NCBI RefSeq assembly: GCF_014648695.1
Contig: NZ_BMRP01000014.1
Coordinates: forward strand, 62,001 to 126,000
DNA length: 64,000 bases
Origin: Streptomyces albospinus
GTDB taxonomy: Bacteria; Actinomycetota; Actinomycetes; Streptomycetales; Streptomycetaceae
Direction of reading: 5' to 3'
Shown here piece after piece: positions 15,432 through 24,395 of the stretch (position 1 is the first letter of the stretch; each line of letters opens with the position of its first letter). The position numbers were made by a program, and so were the translations under genes. A model generated the notes under the pieces. It was not told the origin of the DNA, made no database searches, and worked only from the letters and a program-made list of their open reading frames with translations.

Positions 15432-17627
15432 TCACCAGCCCCCGTTGCCACCGCCCAAGATGTCGGGGAAGCCCGGAATGTGCCAGCCGCCCCCGGGCTT
15501 GTTGTCGCCGCCGTGGCCGGGGTTCGGCTTCGGGTTGGGCTTGGGCTTGTCCTGACCCTGGTTGCCGTCGCCGCCCGCGGGGTCGTCGATCGGGACGGTG
15601 GGCAGCGCCGGCGCGGGGCGGCCCGCCAGGGCGCCGGACATCGCGTCGCGCCAGATGGGGCCGGGGGTGTCCGCGCCGTAGACCTTGTCGTGCGTCACGC
15701 CGCCGATGGTGATGTTGAACATCTGGCGCTGGTGCCGCGGGTCGCCGACCCAGACCGCGCCGGCCGCGTTCGGCGTGTAGCCGACGAACCAGGCGGCGTA
15801 GCGGCTGTCCGTCGTGCCGGTCTTGCCGGCGCTGTCGCGGCCCTGGAGTCCGGCCTCCTTGCCGGTGCCGTCCTCGACGACGCCCTTGAGGAGGGCGTTG
15901 ACCGTGTCCGCGGTCTTCTTGGACATCGCGCTGCGGCAGCTGGTCTGCGGGACCTTCAGCGACCGGCCCTGGGCGTCGATGATCGACTCGATGGCGACCG
16001 GGGAGCAGTACGTGCCCTCGTTGGCGAAGGTGGCGTACGCCCCGGCCATGGTCAGCGGGGACATCTCCTGGCCGCCGAGGGCCATGGAGGGAACCTGCGT
16101 CAGCGGCTTGCCGTCGGCCCGCTGAATTCCCATCTTCTCGGCCATCTTGACCGCGGGGCAGATGCCCATGTCGCTGATCAGCTGCACGTAGTAGGTGTTG
16201 ACCGACTTCGCGGTCGCCTCCTTCATGGCGTACGGGCCGTGCTCCTGCGGGTTCTCGTTCTGGGCGGTGTCGTGGCCCTGCCACTCGCCGGTGCAGGTCT
16301 GGACCGGGCTCGGGTACGGCATCTTGTACGGCGAGGGGTACTCCTGGTACGGGCTGGTGCCCTGCTCCAGGGCCGCCGCCGCGATCACCGGCTTGAAGGT
16401 CGAGCCGGGCTGGTAGCCGGCGCCGCCGCCCATGCTGTGGTTGACCGAGAGGTTGATCTGGGTCTGGTTCCTGCCGAAGCCGTAGGGCCGGGACTGGCCC
16501 ATGCCGAGGATCTTGCCGGTGCCCGGTTGGACGACGGTCGCGGCGCCGGCGACCGGGTCGTCGTCGTAGACGTGCTTGCTGAGCGACGCCTGGATCGCCT
16601 TCTGGGTCTGCGGGTCGAGGGTGGTGCGGATGGTCAGCCCGCCCTCGTTCCAGCGCTGCGAGCGGATCTCGCGGGTCTTGCCGAACGTCTTGTCGTTGAG
16701 CAGCACTTCGCGGACGTAGTCGCAGAAGAAGCCGGCGCCGCTGCCGGCGGTGATGCAGCCGTTCTGCGGGCGGCTGACCTTCAGCTGGATCGGCTTCGCG
16801 GCGGCGGCGTCGGCCTGTGCCCGGGTGATGTCCTTGAGGTCGGCCATCCGCCGCAGCACGGTGTTGCGGCGCACGGTCGCCTCGTGGAGGTGGTTGACCG
16901 GGTCGTAGCGGCTCGGCGACTGCACGATGCCGGCCAGCAGGGCCGACTCCTCCAGGCTCAGGTCCTTGGCGTGCTTGCTGAAGTAGCGCTGGGCCGCGGC
17001 CTCGACGCCGTACGCCTGCTCACCGAAGAAGGTGATGTTGAGGTAGTTCTGCAAGATCTTGCGCTTGCCGAGCTTCTCCTCCAGCTGGATCGCGTACTTG
17101 AGCTCCTTGACCTTGCGGCCGATCGTCTGCTGGGTGGCCTGCGCGACCTTGTCCGGGTCGTCGCCGGCCTCCTCGATGAAGACGTTCTTCACGTACTGCT
17201 GGGTCAGCGTGGAGGCGCCCTGGGCGACGCCGCCGGACTGGGCGTTCTTGTTGACCGCGCGCAGGATGCCCTTGAGGTCGATGGCGCCGTGCTTGTAGAA
17301 GCGGGCGTCCTCGATCGCGACGATGGCCTGCTGGATGGAGGGCGACATGTCCTTGAGGTCGACGACCGTACGGTCGCGGGAGTAGACCTTGGCGATCTCG
17401 CCGCCGTCGGCGTCCAGGATGGTGGTGCGCTGACTGAGCGGCGGCGTCCTGAGGTTGGCCGGGATGTCGTCGAAGCCCTGGACGGACGTCTTGGCCGCGA
17501 GGCCGAGCGCGCCGGCCGCCGGGAGCGCGATACCGGCCAGTACCGCTCCGGCGAGGACGCTGACACCGAGGAACTTGGCGGCCTGCTGGGTCTTGGACCG
17601 GCCTCCGCCCGCGCGCTTCTTAGCCAT
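15432..17627 (-). CDS. class A penicillin-binding protein (transglycosylase/transpeptidase)
   Basis: 731 residues, a bifunctional peptidoglycan synthase. It has a short cytoplasmic Lys-rich start, one membrane helix (about 18-42), a GT51 glycosyltransferase domain (about 75-250) with catalytic Glu106 in EDARFYKHG and the QGASTLTQQ motif, and a transpeptidase domain (about 355-640) with Ser409 in STFK, SVN at 475-477 and KTG at 602-604. The last 90 residues are a Gly/Pro/Asn/Asp-rich tail (GGDGNQGQDKPKPNP), common in streptomycete PBPs. It polymerises and crosslinks cell wall outside the membrane. It is divergent from wblA. The position next to wblA matches S. coelicolor as I remember it. Confidence 0.95.
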   Translation of the reverse strand: MAKKRAGGGRSKTQQAAKFLGVSVLAGAVLAGIALPAAGALGLAAKTSVQGFDDIPANLRTPPLSQRTTILDADGGEIAKVYSRDRTVVDLKDMSPSIQQAIVAIEDARFYKHGAIDLKGILRAVNKNAQSGGVAQGASTLTQQYVKNVFIEEAGDDPDKVAQATQQTIGRKVKELKYAIQLEEKLGKRKILQNYLNITFFGEQAYGVEAAAQRYFSKHAKDLSLEESALLAGIVQSPSRYDPVNHLHEATVRRNTVLRRMADLKDITRAQADAAAAKPIQLKVSRPQNGCITAGSGAGFFCDYVREVLLNDKTFGKTREIRSQRWNEGGLTIRTTLDPQTQKAIQASLSKHVYDDDPVAGAATVVQPGTGKILGMGQSRPYGFGRNQTQINLSVNHSMGGGAGYQPGSTFKPVIAAAALEQGTSPYQEYPSPYKMPYPSPVQTCTGEWQGHDTAQNENPQEHGPYAMKEATAKSVNTYYVQLISDMGICPAVKMAEKMGIQRADGKPLTQVPSMALGGQEMSPLTMAGAYATFANEGTYCSPVAIESIIDAQGRSLKVPQTSCRSAMSKKTADTVNALLKGVVEDGTGKEAGLQGRDSAGKTGTTDSRYAAWFVGYTPNAAGAVWVGDPRHQRQMFNITIGGVTHDKVYGADTPGPIWRDAMSGALAGRPAPALPTVPIDDPAGGDGNQGQDKPKPNPKPNPGHGGDNKPGGGWHIPGFPDILGGGNGGW

Positions 17628-18008
17628 GAGGTGCAGCCTACGTTCTCAATCGCCGGACAGGGGCGCACCTGTTCGTTTAGCCTGTTCCCATCCGCCACAG
17701 CTGAACGGCCACACCTCGGTTCGTCAACCCCTACTCCCCCCACGGGCTGCGTCCCACATGCCCGCTGTGTGTCATAAATCCCTTGCCATCACAGCGAAGT
17801 GTCCCGCTTGGGAGGTAAGTGGCGTATGTCGTGCGGTCACTCCGTTGGGTGATCTGCCGCGTACGCATAGTCCGTTCGGGCCATTCAAGATTGGGCCCGA
17901 AGGGGGTGTTGCGCCCTGTCCGCCTTCCGTAACGTCCTCAACTGGCAACGGTGAATATGCCGTTTGCCGCCGTGGGGGAGCCTCGATTCGGGAGAGGACG
18001 GCGCCAGC
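17628..18008. other. PBP-wblA divergent intergenic region
   Basis: 381 bp with no gene. Upstream of wblA the DNA is less GC-rich than the flanking genes and contains TTGCGC (17909-) and TAACGT-like stretches that could be promoter elements, but I cannot fix a start site. A GAGAGGAC ribosome-binding site ends about 10 bases before wblA. The long leader suits a developmentally regulated gene. Confidence 0.5.
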
Positions 18009-18353
18009 ATGGGCTGGGTAACCGACTGGAGTGCACAGGCAGCATGCCGCACTACCGATCCGGATGAACTTTTCGTGCAGGGGGCGGCGCAGAACCGCGC
18101 CAAGGCGGTGTGTACCGGATGTCCGGTGCGCACGGAGTGCCTGGCCGATGCCCTGGACAACCGGGTGGAGTTCGGTGTGTGGGGCGGAATGACCGAACGC
18201 GAGCGGAGGGCGCTGCTGCGCCGCCGCCCGACCGTGACGTCATGGCGCCGCCTGTTGGAGACAGCACGTACGGAATACGAGCGCAGCACGGGCATCTTGC
18301 CGGTGGACTGCGAGGACGAGGTGTTCGACGAGGAATACGCCGCGGTCGGATAG
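18009..18353 (+). CDS. wblA: WhiB-like [4Fe-4S] transcription factor WblA
   Basis: 114 residues. The four iron-sulfur ligands of the Wbl family are Cys13, Cys35, Cys38 and Cys44 (C-x21-C-x2-C-x5-C). The turn motif GVWGGMTERER follows, then the basic RRRP segment that contacts DNA. Sequence and length match Streptomyces WblA as I recall it, and the neighbours (PBP on one side, two ArsA ATPases on the other) fit the S. coelicolor locus. Wbl proteins bind the principal sigma factor's region 4. WblA is known to be needed for the switch from aerial growth to sporulation and to repress antibiotic production. The ATG at 18009 gives MGWVTDWS, the conserved start. Confidence 0.96.
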   Translation: MGWVTDWSAQAACRTTDPDELFVQGAAQNRAKAVCTGCPVRTECLADALDNRVEFGVWGGMTERERRALLRRRPTVTSWRRLLETARTEYERSTGILPVDCEDEVFDEEYAAVG

Positions 18354-18421
18354 GCCGCCCGCACGACCGGGTCCGCGGTCGGTTCGCGGTCGTCCGCGGC
18401 TGCGGTCGATCGTCGCCGCGG

Positions 18422-19822
18422 TCAGGTGCCGGCGTCGCCGGGCCGCAGGGCCAGGCGGTCGCCGATCGCGCGCAGGCCCGTGAGGTCATGGACGTCGCCG
18501 GGCAGCGCCGCGACCTCCGCGACCGGGACCTCGGGATGCAGTGCGGTGAAGCGGTCGCGGGTGCGCCGTTCGCGCGCGAGGACCTGCATACGTTCCGCGT
18601 GCAACCGCAGCAGCCCGGCGGCGAGTTGCGCTGCCGAGGCCGAAGGTGATGCCGCATGCTCCGCCGTGGCAGCGGGGGAGAGGCCGCCGGCGGTACGTGA
18701 TCCATTCTTCCCGCCGTCGAGATCCACAATGCCGCCCGGCTCAAGATTTTCGGCGACCGGGGAACTCGGGTCGGCGGAAGGGGAGTTGGGGGAGATCCCG
18801 TCGGAGGGGTCGCCGGCTTCTCCTGCTTCCGGATCCGCGGCCGGGTCGCCGTCCGCGACCAGCGTCTCCGTGAGGGCCTCCGCGGCGGCCAGCGCGCGTT
18901 CGGCGCTCAGTTGGGCCGCGCCGCTGCCGTGCACCCGGTTCAGTACGAGACCGGCCAGCGGCATCTGCTCGGCGGCCAGCCGCTCGACGAAGTACGCCGC
19001 CTCGCGCAGCGCGTCCCGCTCCGGCGCGGCCACCACCAGGAACGCCGTACCGGGCGCCTGGAGCAGCCGGTACGTGGCGTCCGCGCGGGTGCGGAAGCCG
19101 CCGAACATGGTGTCCATGGCGGCCACGAACGTCTGGACGTCGCGGAGCAGTTGGCCGCCCATCAGCTTGCTGAGGGTGCCGGTCATCATCGACATGCCGA
19201 CATTGAGGAACTTCATGCCGGCCCGGCCGCCGACCTTCGCGGGCGCCATCAGGATCCGGATGAACTTGCCGTCCAGGAAGGAGCCCAGACGCTTGGGCGC
19301 ATCCAGGAAGTCCAGCGCGGAACGGCTCGGCGGGGTGTCGACGACGATCAGGTCCCACTCGTCGTTCGCGCGGAGCTGGCCGAGCTTCTCCATGGCCATG
19401 TATTCCTGGGTGCCCGCGAAACCGGCCGACAAGGACTGGTAGAAGGGGTTCTCCAGGATGGCGCGGGCCCGCTCGGCGTCCGCATGGCCCTCGACGATCT
19501 CGTCGAAGGTGCGCTTCATGTCCAGCATCATCGCGTGCAGTTCGCCGCCCGCTGCCTCGTCGACGCCCTTGACCCGGCGCGGGACGTTGTCGAGCTCCGA
19601 GATGCCCATGGACTGCGCCAGCCGTCGGGCCGGGTCGATGGTGAGCACCACGACCTTCCGGCCGCGCTCGGCGGCGCGCACGCCCAGCGCCGCGGCGGTG
19701 GTGGTCTTGCCGACGCCGCCCGAGCCGCAGCACACCACGATGCGGGTGCGCGGATCGTCGATCACGGCGTCGACCTCCAGCCACGGGGCCGAGGCGTCCA
19801 GCGTCGTGTCGTCCGAGGTCAT
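18422..19822 (-). CDS. ArsA-family ATPase, second of a pair
   Basis: 466 residues. The Walker A motif is a deviant P-loop GSGGVGKTT (about residues 33-41), followed by LTIDPARRLA and the Walker B-like VVDTPPSRSAL. This is the ArsA/GET3 fold, and no ars genes are nearby. From about residue 345 to 400 an Asp/Glu/Ser/Pro-rich insert interrupts the C-terminal helices, and the last 60 residues (AERMQVLARERRTRDRF) resume the fold. The ATG overlaps the upstream ArsA gene's stop by ATGA (19819-19822), so the two are coupled and probably work as a heteromer. In S. coelicolor the equivalents sit next to wblA. Known role for such pairs is unclear. Confidence 0.92.
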   Translation of the reverse strand: MTSDDTTLDASAPWLEVDAVIDDPRTRIVVCCGSGGVGKTTTAAALGVRAAERGRKVVVLTIDPARRLAQSMGISELDNVPRRVKGVDEAAGGELHAMMLDMKRTFDEIVEGHADAERARAILENPFYQSLSAGFAGTQEYMAMEKLGQLRANDEWDLIVVDTPPSRSALDFLDAPKRLGSFLDGKFIRILMAPAKVGGRAGMKFLNVGMSMMTGTLSKLMGGQLLRDVQTFVAAMDTMFGGFRTRADATYRLLQAPGTAFLVVAAPERDALREAAYFVERLAAEQMPLAGLVLNRVHGSGAAQLSAERALAAAEALTETLVADGDPAADPEAGEAGDPSDGISPNSPSADPSSPVAENLEPGGIVDLDGGKNGSRTAGGLSPAATAEHAASPSASAAQLAAGLLRLHAERMQVLARERRTRDRFTALHPEVPVAEVAALPGDVHDLTGLRAIGDRLALRPGDAGT

Positions 19823-20796
19823 ATGGGCCCCTGTCTCCGCAGGTCTCTGGCCAGGCCGTAGAGCCCGGCGAGGTCCACTCCCTCGGGGAGCAGCCCCAAC
19901 TCGTAGGTGGGCAGGCCGAGCGCGGTCAGCTCGGCGTGCTCGGCGCGCTCCAGCTCGACCCGCTCGGCGTGCTCGCGCGCCTGCTCCAGCAGGGGGTCGA
20001 TCAGGCGGTCCGCGTGGCCGCCGCGGCGGGCGCCGCCCAGGCCGGCCTGGGAGAGCGCCTTGGCGATGCCCGTACGGGCCCCGCGGGCGGCGATGTCGAG
20101 GTCGCCGTTGTCCAGCAGGGCGGGGCGGGTCATGTTGATGACGACGCCGCCCACGGGGATGTTGGCGGCGCGCAGCTCGGCGATGCCGTCGGCGGTCTCC
20201 TGGACGGGCATCTCCTCCAGGAGGGTCACCAGATGCACCGCGGTCTCGGGCGACTTGAGGACGCGCATCACGGCCTGCGCCTGATTGTGGATCGGGCCGA
20301 TCTTCGCCAGGCCGGCGACCTCGTCGTTCACGTTCAGGAACCGGGTGACCCGGCCGGTCGGCGGGGCGTCCATCACGACCGCGTCGTAGACGAACGCGCC
20401 GCTCTTGTCCTTGCGGCGGACGGCCTCGCACGCCTTGCCGGTGAGCAGCACGTCCCGCAGGCCGGGCGCGATGGTGGTGGCGAAGTCGATCGCGCCGAGC
20501 TTCTTCAGGGCCCGGCCGGCGCTGCCGAGCTTGTAGAACATCTGGAGGTAGTCCAGGAGGGCGCGCTCGGCGTCGATCGCGAGGGCGTGCACCTCGCCGC
20601 CGCCCGGAGCCACCGCGATCTTGCGCTCCTCGTAGGGAAACGCCTCGGTCTCGAACAGCTGGGCAATGCCCTGCCGGCCCTCGACCTCGACCAGGAGGGT
20701 ACGGCGCCCTTCGGTGGCGAGGGCGAGGGCGAGGGCGGCGGCGACCGTGGTCTTGCCGGTGCCGCCCTTGCCGCTGACGACATGGAGCCTGCTCAC
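19819..20796 (-). CDS. ArsA-family ATPase, first of a pair
   Basis: 325 residues. It starts immediately with the deviant Walker A SGKGGTGKTT (residues 8-17), including the signature Lys of the ParA/MinD/ArsA class, and has VEVEGRQGIAQLF and VMDAPPTGRV as switch regions. Homology is to half of ArsA/GET3. In eukaryotes GET3 carries tail-anchored proteins; in actinobacteria the client is unknown. The stop overlaps the ATG of the second ATPase gene. The gene is divergent from the small DUF4177 gene at 20973. Confidence 0.92.
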   Translation of the reverse strand: MSRLHVVSGKGGTGKTTVAAALALALATEGRRTLLVEVEGRQGIAQLFETEAFPYEERKIAVAPGGGEVHALAIDAERALLDYLQMFYKLGSAGRALKKLGAIDFATTIAPGLRDVLLTGKACEAVRRKDKSGAFVYDAVVMDAPPTGRVTRFLNVNDEVAGLAKIGPIHNQAQAVMRVLKSPETAVHLVTLLEEMPVQETADGIAELRAANIPVGGVVINMTRPALLDNGDLDIAARGARTGIAKALSQAGLGGARRGGHADRLIDPLLEQAREHAERVELERAEHAELTALGLPTYELGLLPEGVDLAGLYGLARDLRRQGPI

Positions 20797-20972
20797 GCCA
20801 AGGAGCCTAACCAGTCCTCGTCCCGGCTACGCACGGGATACGCCTGGGACTCCCCGGAGATCCGCCGCGCGCCTGTCGGGGACGGCGTCGGGGATGTGCC
20901 CTAGGGGGCGCCGTGGCGCGGCCGGGGTCGGGCGGCGGCGGCCCGGCCGGGCGCAGGCATTACGCTCGGCCC

Positions 20973-21131
20973 ATGACCAAGTGGGAATACGCGACCGTGC
21001 CGCTGCTCGTGCACGCGACCAAGCAGATTCTGGACACCTGGGGCGAGGACGGCTGGGAGCTGGTCCAGGTCGTGCCCGGCCCGAACAACCCCGAGCAGTT
21101 GGTGGCCTACCTGAAGCGGGAGAAGCCGTGA
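20973..21131 (+). CDS. DUF4177-type small protein
   Basis: 52 residues: MTKWEYATVPLL at the start, then GEDGWELVQVVPGPN, the conserved core of DUF4177 (a short beta-alpha-beta unit). Function unknown. The stop overlaps the GTG of the RidA gene (GTGA at 21128-21131), so the two are coupled. The ATG at 20973 is the natural start because the conserved WEY follows directly. Confidence 0.88.
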   Translation: MTKWEYATVPLLVHATKQILDTWGEDGWELVQVVPGPNNPEQLVAYLKREKP

Positions 21132-21592
21132 GCGGCATCGAGGACAAGATCGCGTCGCTGGGCCTGAAGCTGCCGGAGGTCGTGCCTCCGCTGGCCACGT
21201 ACCAGCCCGCGGTGCGCTCCGGCGCGTACGTCCACACCTCCGGCCAGCTGCCCATGGTGGACGGCGCGCTGCCCGCCACCGGCAAGGTCGGTGCCGAGGT
21301 CAGCGCCGAGCAGGGCAGGGAACTCGCCGCGGTCTGCGCGCTGAACGCGCTGGCCGCCGTGAAGTCCGTCGTCGGCGACCTCGACAAGATCAAGCGGGTC
21401 GTGAAGGTCGTCGGGTTCGTGGCCTCCGCGCCGGACTTCACCGCGCAGCCGGGCGTCGTCAACGGCGCCAGCGAGCTGCTCGGCGAGATCCTGGGCGACA
21501 AGGGCGTGCACGCCCGGTCCGCGGTCGGCGTGGCGGTGCTGCCGCTGGACGCGCCGGTCGAGGTGGAGATCCAGGTCGAGATCGCCGAATAG
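21128..21592 (+). CDS. RidA family protein
   Basis: 154 residues of the YjgF/YER057c/UK114 family. Family members deaminate reactive enamine/imine intermediates from pyridoxal-phosphate enzymes. Visible are the substrate-pocket strands VHTSGQLPMV and LDKIKRVVKVVGFVAS and the C-terminal VGVAVLPLDAPVEVEIQVEIAE. The usual catalytic Arg position (near residue 105 in typical RidA, in PxRxAVGV) appears as HARSAVGV here, so an Arg is present. The length of 154 rather than 130 puts it in the longer RidA subgroup. The GTG start overlaps the previous stop. Confidence 0.92.
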   Translation: MSGIEDKIASLGLKLPEVVPPLATYQPAVRSGAYVHTSGQLPMVDGALPATGKVGAEVSAEQGRELAAVCALNALAAVKSVVGDLDKIKRVVKVVGFVASAPDFTAQPGVVNGASELLGEILGDKGVHARSAVGVAVLPLDAPVEVEIQVEIAE

Positions 21593-21682
21593 CGGTTCGG
21601 CCCCGGTGCGCTCGCGTCCGGATGCCGCCCTCGTGCCTGAGGGACGCTCGAACATCCGCGCGCGAGCGCATAGCATCCGGCC

Positions 21683-22597
21683 ATGTCGTCGACGACCAAT
21701 GGCCAGTGGTATCCGCCGGAATGGCCGGACCGTATCCGGGCGCTCGCCAACGGCGAGCTGACGCCGCCCGCGCCCCGCAGGGCCGCGACGGTCCTGCTGC
21801 TGCGGGACACCGGTACCGGCGGCCCCGCCGTCCACATGCTGCGCAGACGCGCCTCCATGGCCTTCGCCGGAGGCGCGTACGCCTATCCGGGCGGCTCCGT
21901 CGATCCCCGTGACGAGCGCCCGGTGGAGTGGGCGGGCCCCTCGCGCGCCGAGTGGGCGGTGCGGCTGGGCGTCGACCCGGCGGGCGCGCAGGCCATCGTC
22001 TGCGCCGCGGTGCGCGAGACCTTCGAGGAAGCCGGCGTGCTGCTCGCCGGGGACTCGGCCGCCACGGTCGTCGCGGACACCACCGGCGAGGACTGGGAGG
22101 CGGACCGCGCGGCGCTGGTCGCCCACGAGCTGTCCTTCGCCGACCTGCTGCGGCGCCGCGGGCTGGTCCTGCGGTCCGACCTGCTGGCCGCCTGGGCGCG
22201 CTGGATCACCCCGGAGTTCGAACCGCGCCGCTACGACACGTTCTTCTTCGTCGCCGCCCTCCCGGAGGGCCAGCGCACCAGGAACGCTTCCACGGAGGCG
22301 GACCGCACGGTGTGGATCCGGCCCGCGGAGGCCGCCGCCGGCTACGACCGCGGCGAGCTCCTGATGATGCCGCCGACGATCTCCACGCTGCGTGCGCTCC
22401 AGCCGTACGCCACCGCCGCGGACGCGTTGGCCGCCGCGGCGGCGCAGGACCTGACGCCGGTGCTGGCCCGGGCCCGCCTGGCGGGCGACGAGATCGTGCT
22501 GAGCTGGCCGGGCCACGACGAGTTCACCAAGCACATCGCGACGACGGACGACGGGCCGAAGGACACCACCGGCCGCTCGGGAGGTACCCCCGCATGA
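21683..22597 (+). CDS. NUDIX hydrolase (long, NUDT19-like)
   Basis: 304 residues. The Nudix box is split: AYAYPGGSVDP lies at about residues 74-84 and the catalytic helix AVRETFEEAGVLLAGD at about 109-124, separated by an insert containing a Trp/Glu-rich loop. This arrangement is that of NUDT19/RP2-like Nudix proteins, which hydrolyse CoA derivatives; that substrate is inference. The stop overlaps the ATG of the MBL-fold gene by 4 bp (22594-22597), so the two proteins are made together. Confidence 0.9.
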   Translation: MSSTTNGQWYPPEWPDRIRALANGELTPPAPRRAATVLLLRDTGTGGPAVHMLRRRASMAFAGGAYAYPGGSVDPRDERPVEWAGPSRAEWAVRLGVDPAGAQAIVCAAVRETFEEAGVLLAGDSAATVVADTTGEDWEADRAALVAHELSFADLLRRRGLVLRSDLLAAWARWITPEFEPRRYDTFFFVAALPEGQRTRNASTEADRTVWIRPAEAAAGYDRGELLMMPPTISTLRALQPYATAADALAAAAAQDLTPVLARARLAGDEIVLSWPGHDEFTKHIATTDDGPKDTTGRSGGTPA

Positions 22598-23424
22598 CCG
22601 AAGCAGCCGCCCTCCCCGGCCAGCCCCGCGGCGGAGTCATCTCGGGCCGGGCCACCGCGCGCGCGTCCTGCGTCCTGGCCCCGAACCCGTCCGCGATGAC
22701 GCTGGACGGCACCAACACCTGGATCGTCGCCGAGCCGGACTCCGGCCTCGCCGTCGTCATCGACCCCGGGCCGCTCGACGAGTCGCACCTCCGGACCGTC
22801 ATCGACACCGCCGAACGGGCCGGCCAGCGCGTCGCGCTGACCCTGCTCACCCACGGGCACCCCGATCACGCCGACGGGGCCGCGCGGTTCGCCGAGTTGA
22901 CCGGCACCTCCGTACGGGCGTTGGACCCGGCGCTGCGCCTGGGCGACGAGGGGCTCGAAGCGGGCGATGTCATCACCACCGGGGGCCTGGAGCTGCGGGT
23001 GGTGCCCACCCCTGGGCACACCGCGGACTCGCTCTCCTTCCACCTGCCCGCCGACGGCGCGGTCCTGACGGGCGACACGATCCTGGGACGCGGCACCACC
23101 GTGGTCGCGCACCCCGACGGGCGGCTGGGCGACTACCTGGACTCGCTGCGTCGACTGCGCTCCCTCACCGTCGACGACGGCGTCTCCACGGTCCTGCCGG
23201 GCCACGGGCCGGTGCTGAACGACGCCCAGGGGGCGGTGGAGTTCTACCTGGCGCACCGGGCCCACCGGCTCGCCCAGGTGGAGACCGCGGTCGAGGCCGG
23301 CCACCGCACCCCCGCCGAGATCGTGGCGAGCGTGTACGCGGACGTCGACCGCTCCTTGTGGCCGGCCGCCGAGCTGTCGGTGCGGGCACAGCTGGACTAC
23401 CTGGAAGAGCACGGGCTGATCTAG
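22594..23424 (+). CDS. MBL-fold metallo-hydrolase (LACTB2-like)
   Basis: 276 residues. The metal site of the metallo-beta-lactamase fold is complete: THGHPDHADG (His, His, Asp, His), a further His in TPGHTADS, Asp in LTGDTILG and His in LPGHGPVL. The C-terminal helical domain (AHRLAQVETAVEAGHRTPAEIV) is typical of the LACTB2/hydroxyacyl-glutathione hydrolase-like group. Likely a soluble thioesterase or endoribonuclease-type hydrolase; the substrate is unknown. It is coupled to the upstream NUDIX gene and converges on the nucleotidyltransferase gene 22 bp away. Confidence 0.92.
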   Translation: MTEAAALPGQPRGGVISGRATARASCVLAPNPSAMTLDGTNTWIVAEPDSGLAVVIDPGPLDESHLRTVIDTAERAGQRVALTLLTHGHPDHADGAARFAELTGTSVRALDPALRLGDEGLEAGDVITTGGLELRVVPTPGHTADSLSFHLPADGAVLTGDTILGRGTTVVAHPDGRLGDYLDSLRRLRSLTVDDGVSTVLPGHGPVLNDAQGAVEFYLAHRAHRLAQVETAVEAGHRTPAEIVASVYADVDRSLWPAAELSVRAQLDYLEEHGLI

Positions 23425-23446
23425 GGCCCGTCCGGCGGAGGCCGCG

Positions 23447-24280
23447 TCAGGGCGCCTGTGGGCGGGGGGCCTTCGCCCCGTGGACGGCCAGGTACTCCTC
23501 CGCCAGCCAGGGGGCGAGACCGGACAGCAGCTCGGCCAGCAGCCCGGGGTACGCGGCGGGCGTCCGGGCGGCGCGCGCCGCGGCGCGCATCTGCTCGGCG
23601 TGTGCCGGGTAGTAGCGGCCGAACACCTCGGCGGACTCGGCGAGGTCGCTGGTCCAGCCGCCCCAGCGCGGCATGACGAGGGTGAACCCGGTGCGGACGA
23701 GGTTCCGGGCCACGCCGCGGGTCAGCCGGGTGCGCTCCTCCTCGGAGGCGACCGCGGCGGCCCGCTCGCGCAGGCCCGGCAGCCGGCGGAAGAGGTCGCC
23801 GTTGGTCTCCCGGGCGAGGAGCGAGGTGGGGCGGTAGCGGGGCAGCTCCGCGGTCAGGTCCGGCCCGCTGAGCGGGGTGCACAGGCAGGCCACGAACCAG
23901 GCCCCGTCATACCGCTCCAGGTCGCTGAGCAGCCGGTCCGCCCCCATCAGCAGGATCCCGGCACCGTCGATCTGCGGGAAGGCGGCGTCCAGCTCCGCCT
24001 CGACGGCCCGGGCGGCGGCCTCGTCGGTGTCACCGGGCTCGTCCCGCAGGACGAGGAGTGCGTCGAGGTCGGACACTCCGGGGACGGCGGTGCCACGCGG
24101 GATGCTCCCGTAGAGATAGCTGCTGACCACTCTGCCGGGCGGGAAGCGGGCGGTCAGCCGGGCCGTCAGCTCCGCCACCACGGGCGCGAACGCTTCGGGT
24201 ACCTGTTCCAGGGCCCCTTCCCGTACGAAGCAGCCGTCCTGGTCGAGTCCCGGGCCGTGGGAGCCCCTGCCGCTGTCCAT
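23447..24280 (-). CDS. nucleotidyltransferase-domain protein
   Basis: 277 residues. The active site of the DNA polymerase beta-type nucleotidyltransferases is clear: YGSIPRG followed by SDLD (two metal-binding Asp), at about residues 57-75. A helical C-terminal domain follows (RNLVRTGFTLVMPRWGGWTSDL). The architecture is like aminoglycoside adenylyltransferases, but the substrate is not readable and resistance should not be assumed. The ATG at 24280 was chosen; the frame is open to a GTG at 24337, but that codon lies inside the terminator hairpin behind crp. Confidence 0.82.
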   Translation of the reverse strand: MDSGRGSHGPGLDQDGCFVREGALEQVPEAFAPVVAELTARLTARFPPGRVVSSYLYGSIPRGTAVPGVSDLDALLVLRDEPGDTDEAAARAVEAELDAAFPQIDGAGILLMGADRLLSDLERYDGAWFVACLCTPLSGPDLTAELPRYRPTSLLARETNGDLFRRLPGLRERAAAVASEEERTRLTRGVARNLVRTGFTLVMPRWGGWTSDLAESAEVFGRYYPAHAEQMRAAARAARTPAAYPGLLAELLSGLAPWLAEEYLAVHGAKAPRPQAP

Positions 24281-24336
24281 GGCGCCACTGTGGCGAGGCG
24301 GGCCGGGGGCCGCGAGCGCATTTTCCGGTGCCCGCA

Positions 24337-24374
24337 CGCACCAAGGGCCCCGCCGGAGCGGGGCCCTTGGTGCG
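24337..24374 (-). terminator. crp terminator
   Basis: A perfect 17-bp stem (24337-24353 with 24358-24374) closed by the tetraloop CGGA begins 22 bases after the crp stop. It also separates crp from the nucleotidyltransferase gene on the same strand. Confidence 0.85.
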
Positions 24375-24395
24375 TGGCGGTGCGGACGGGAGGCG

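Noticed and set aside
18422..20796. ArsA-type genes as an arsenic-resistance locus
   Set aside because: There is no arsB, arsC, arsR or metal-binding Cys triad nearby; pairing with wblA points elsewhere.
23447..24280. Nucleotidyltransferase as an aminoglycoside-resistance gene
   Set aside because: Only the general GSxxRG-SDxD motif is seen; the rest does not resemble a known resistance enzyme closely enough.
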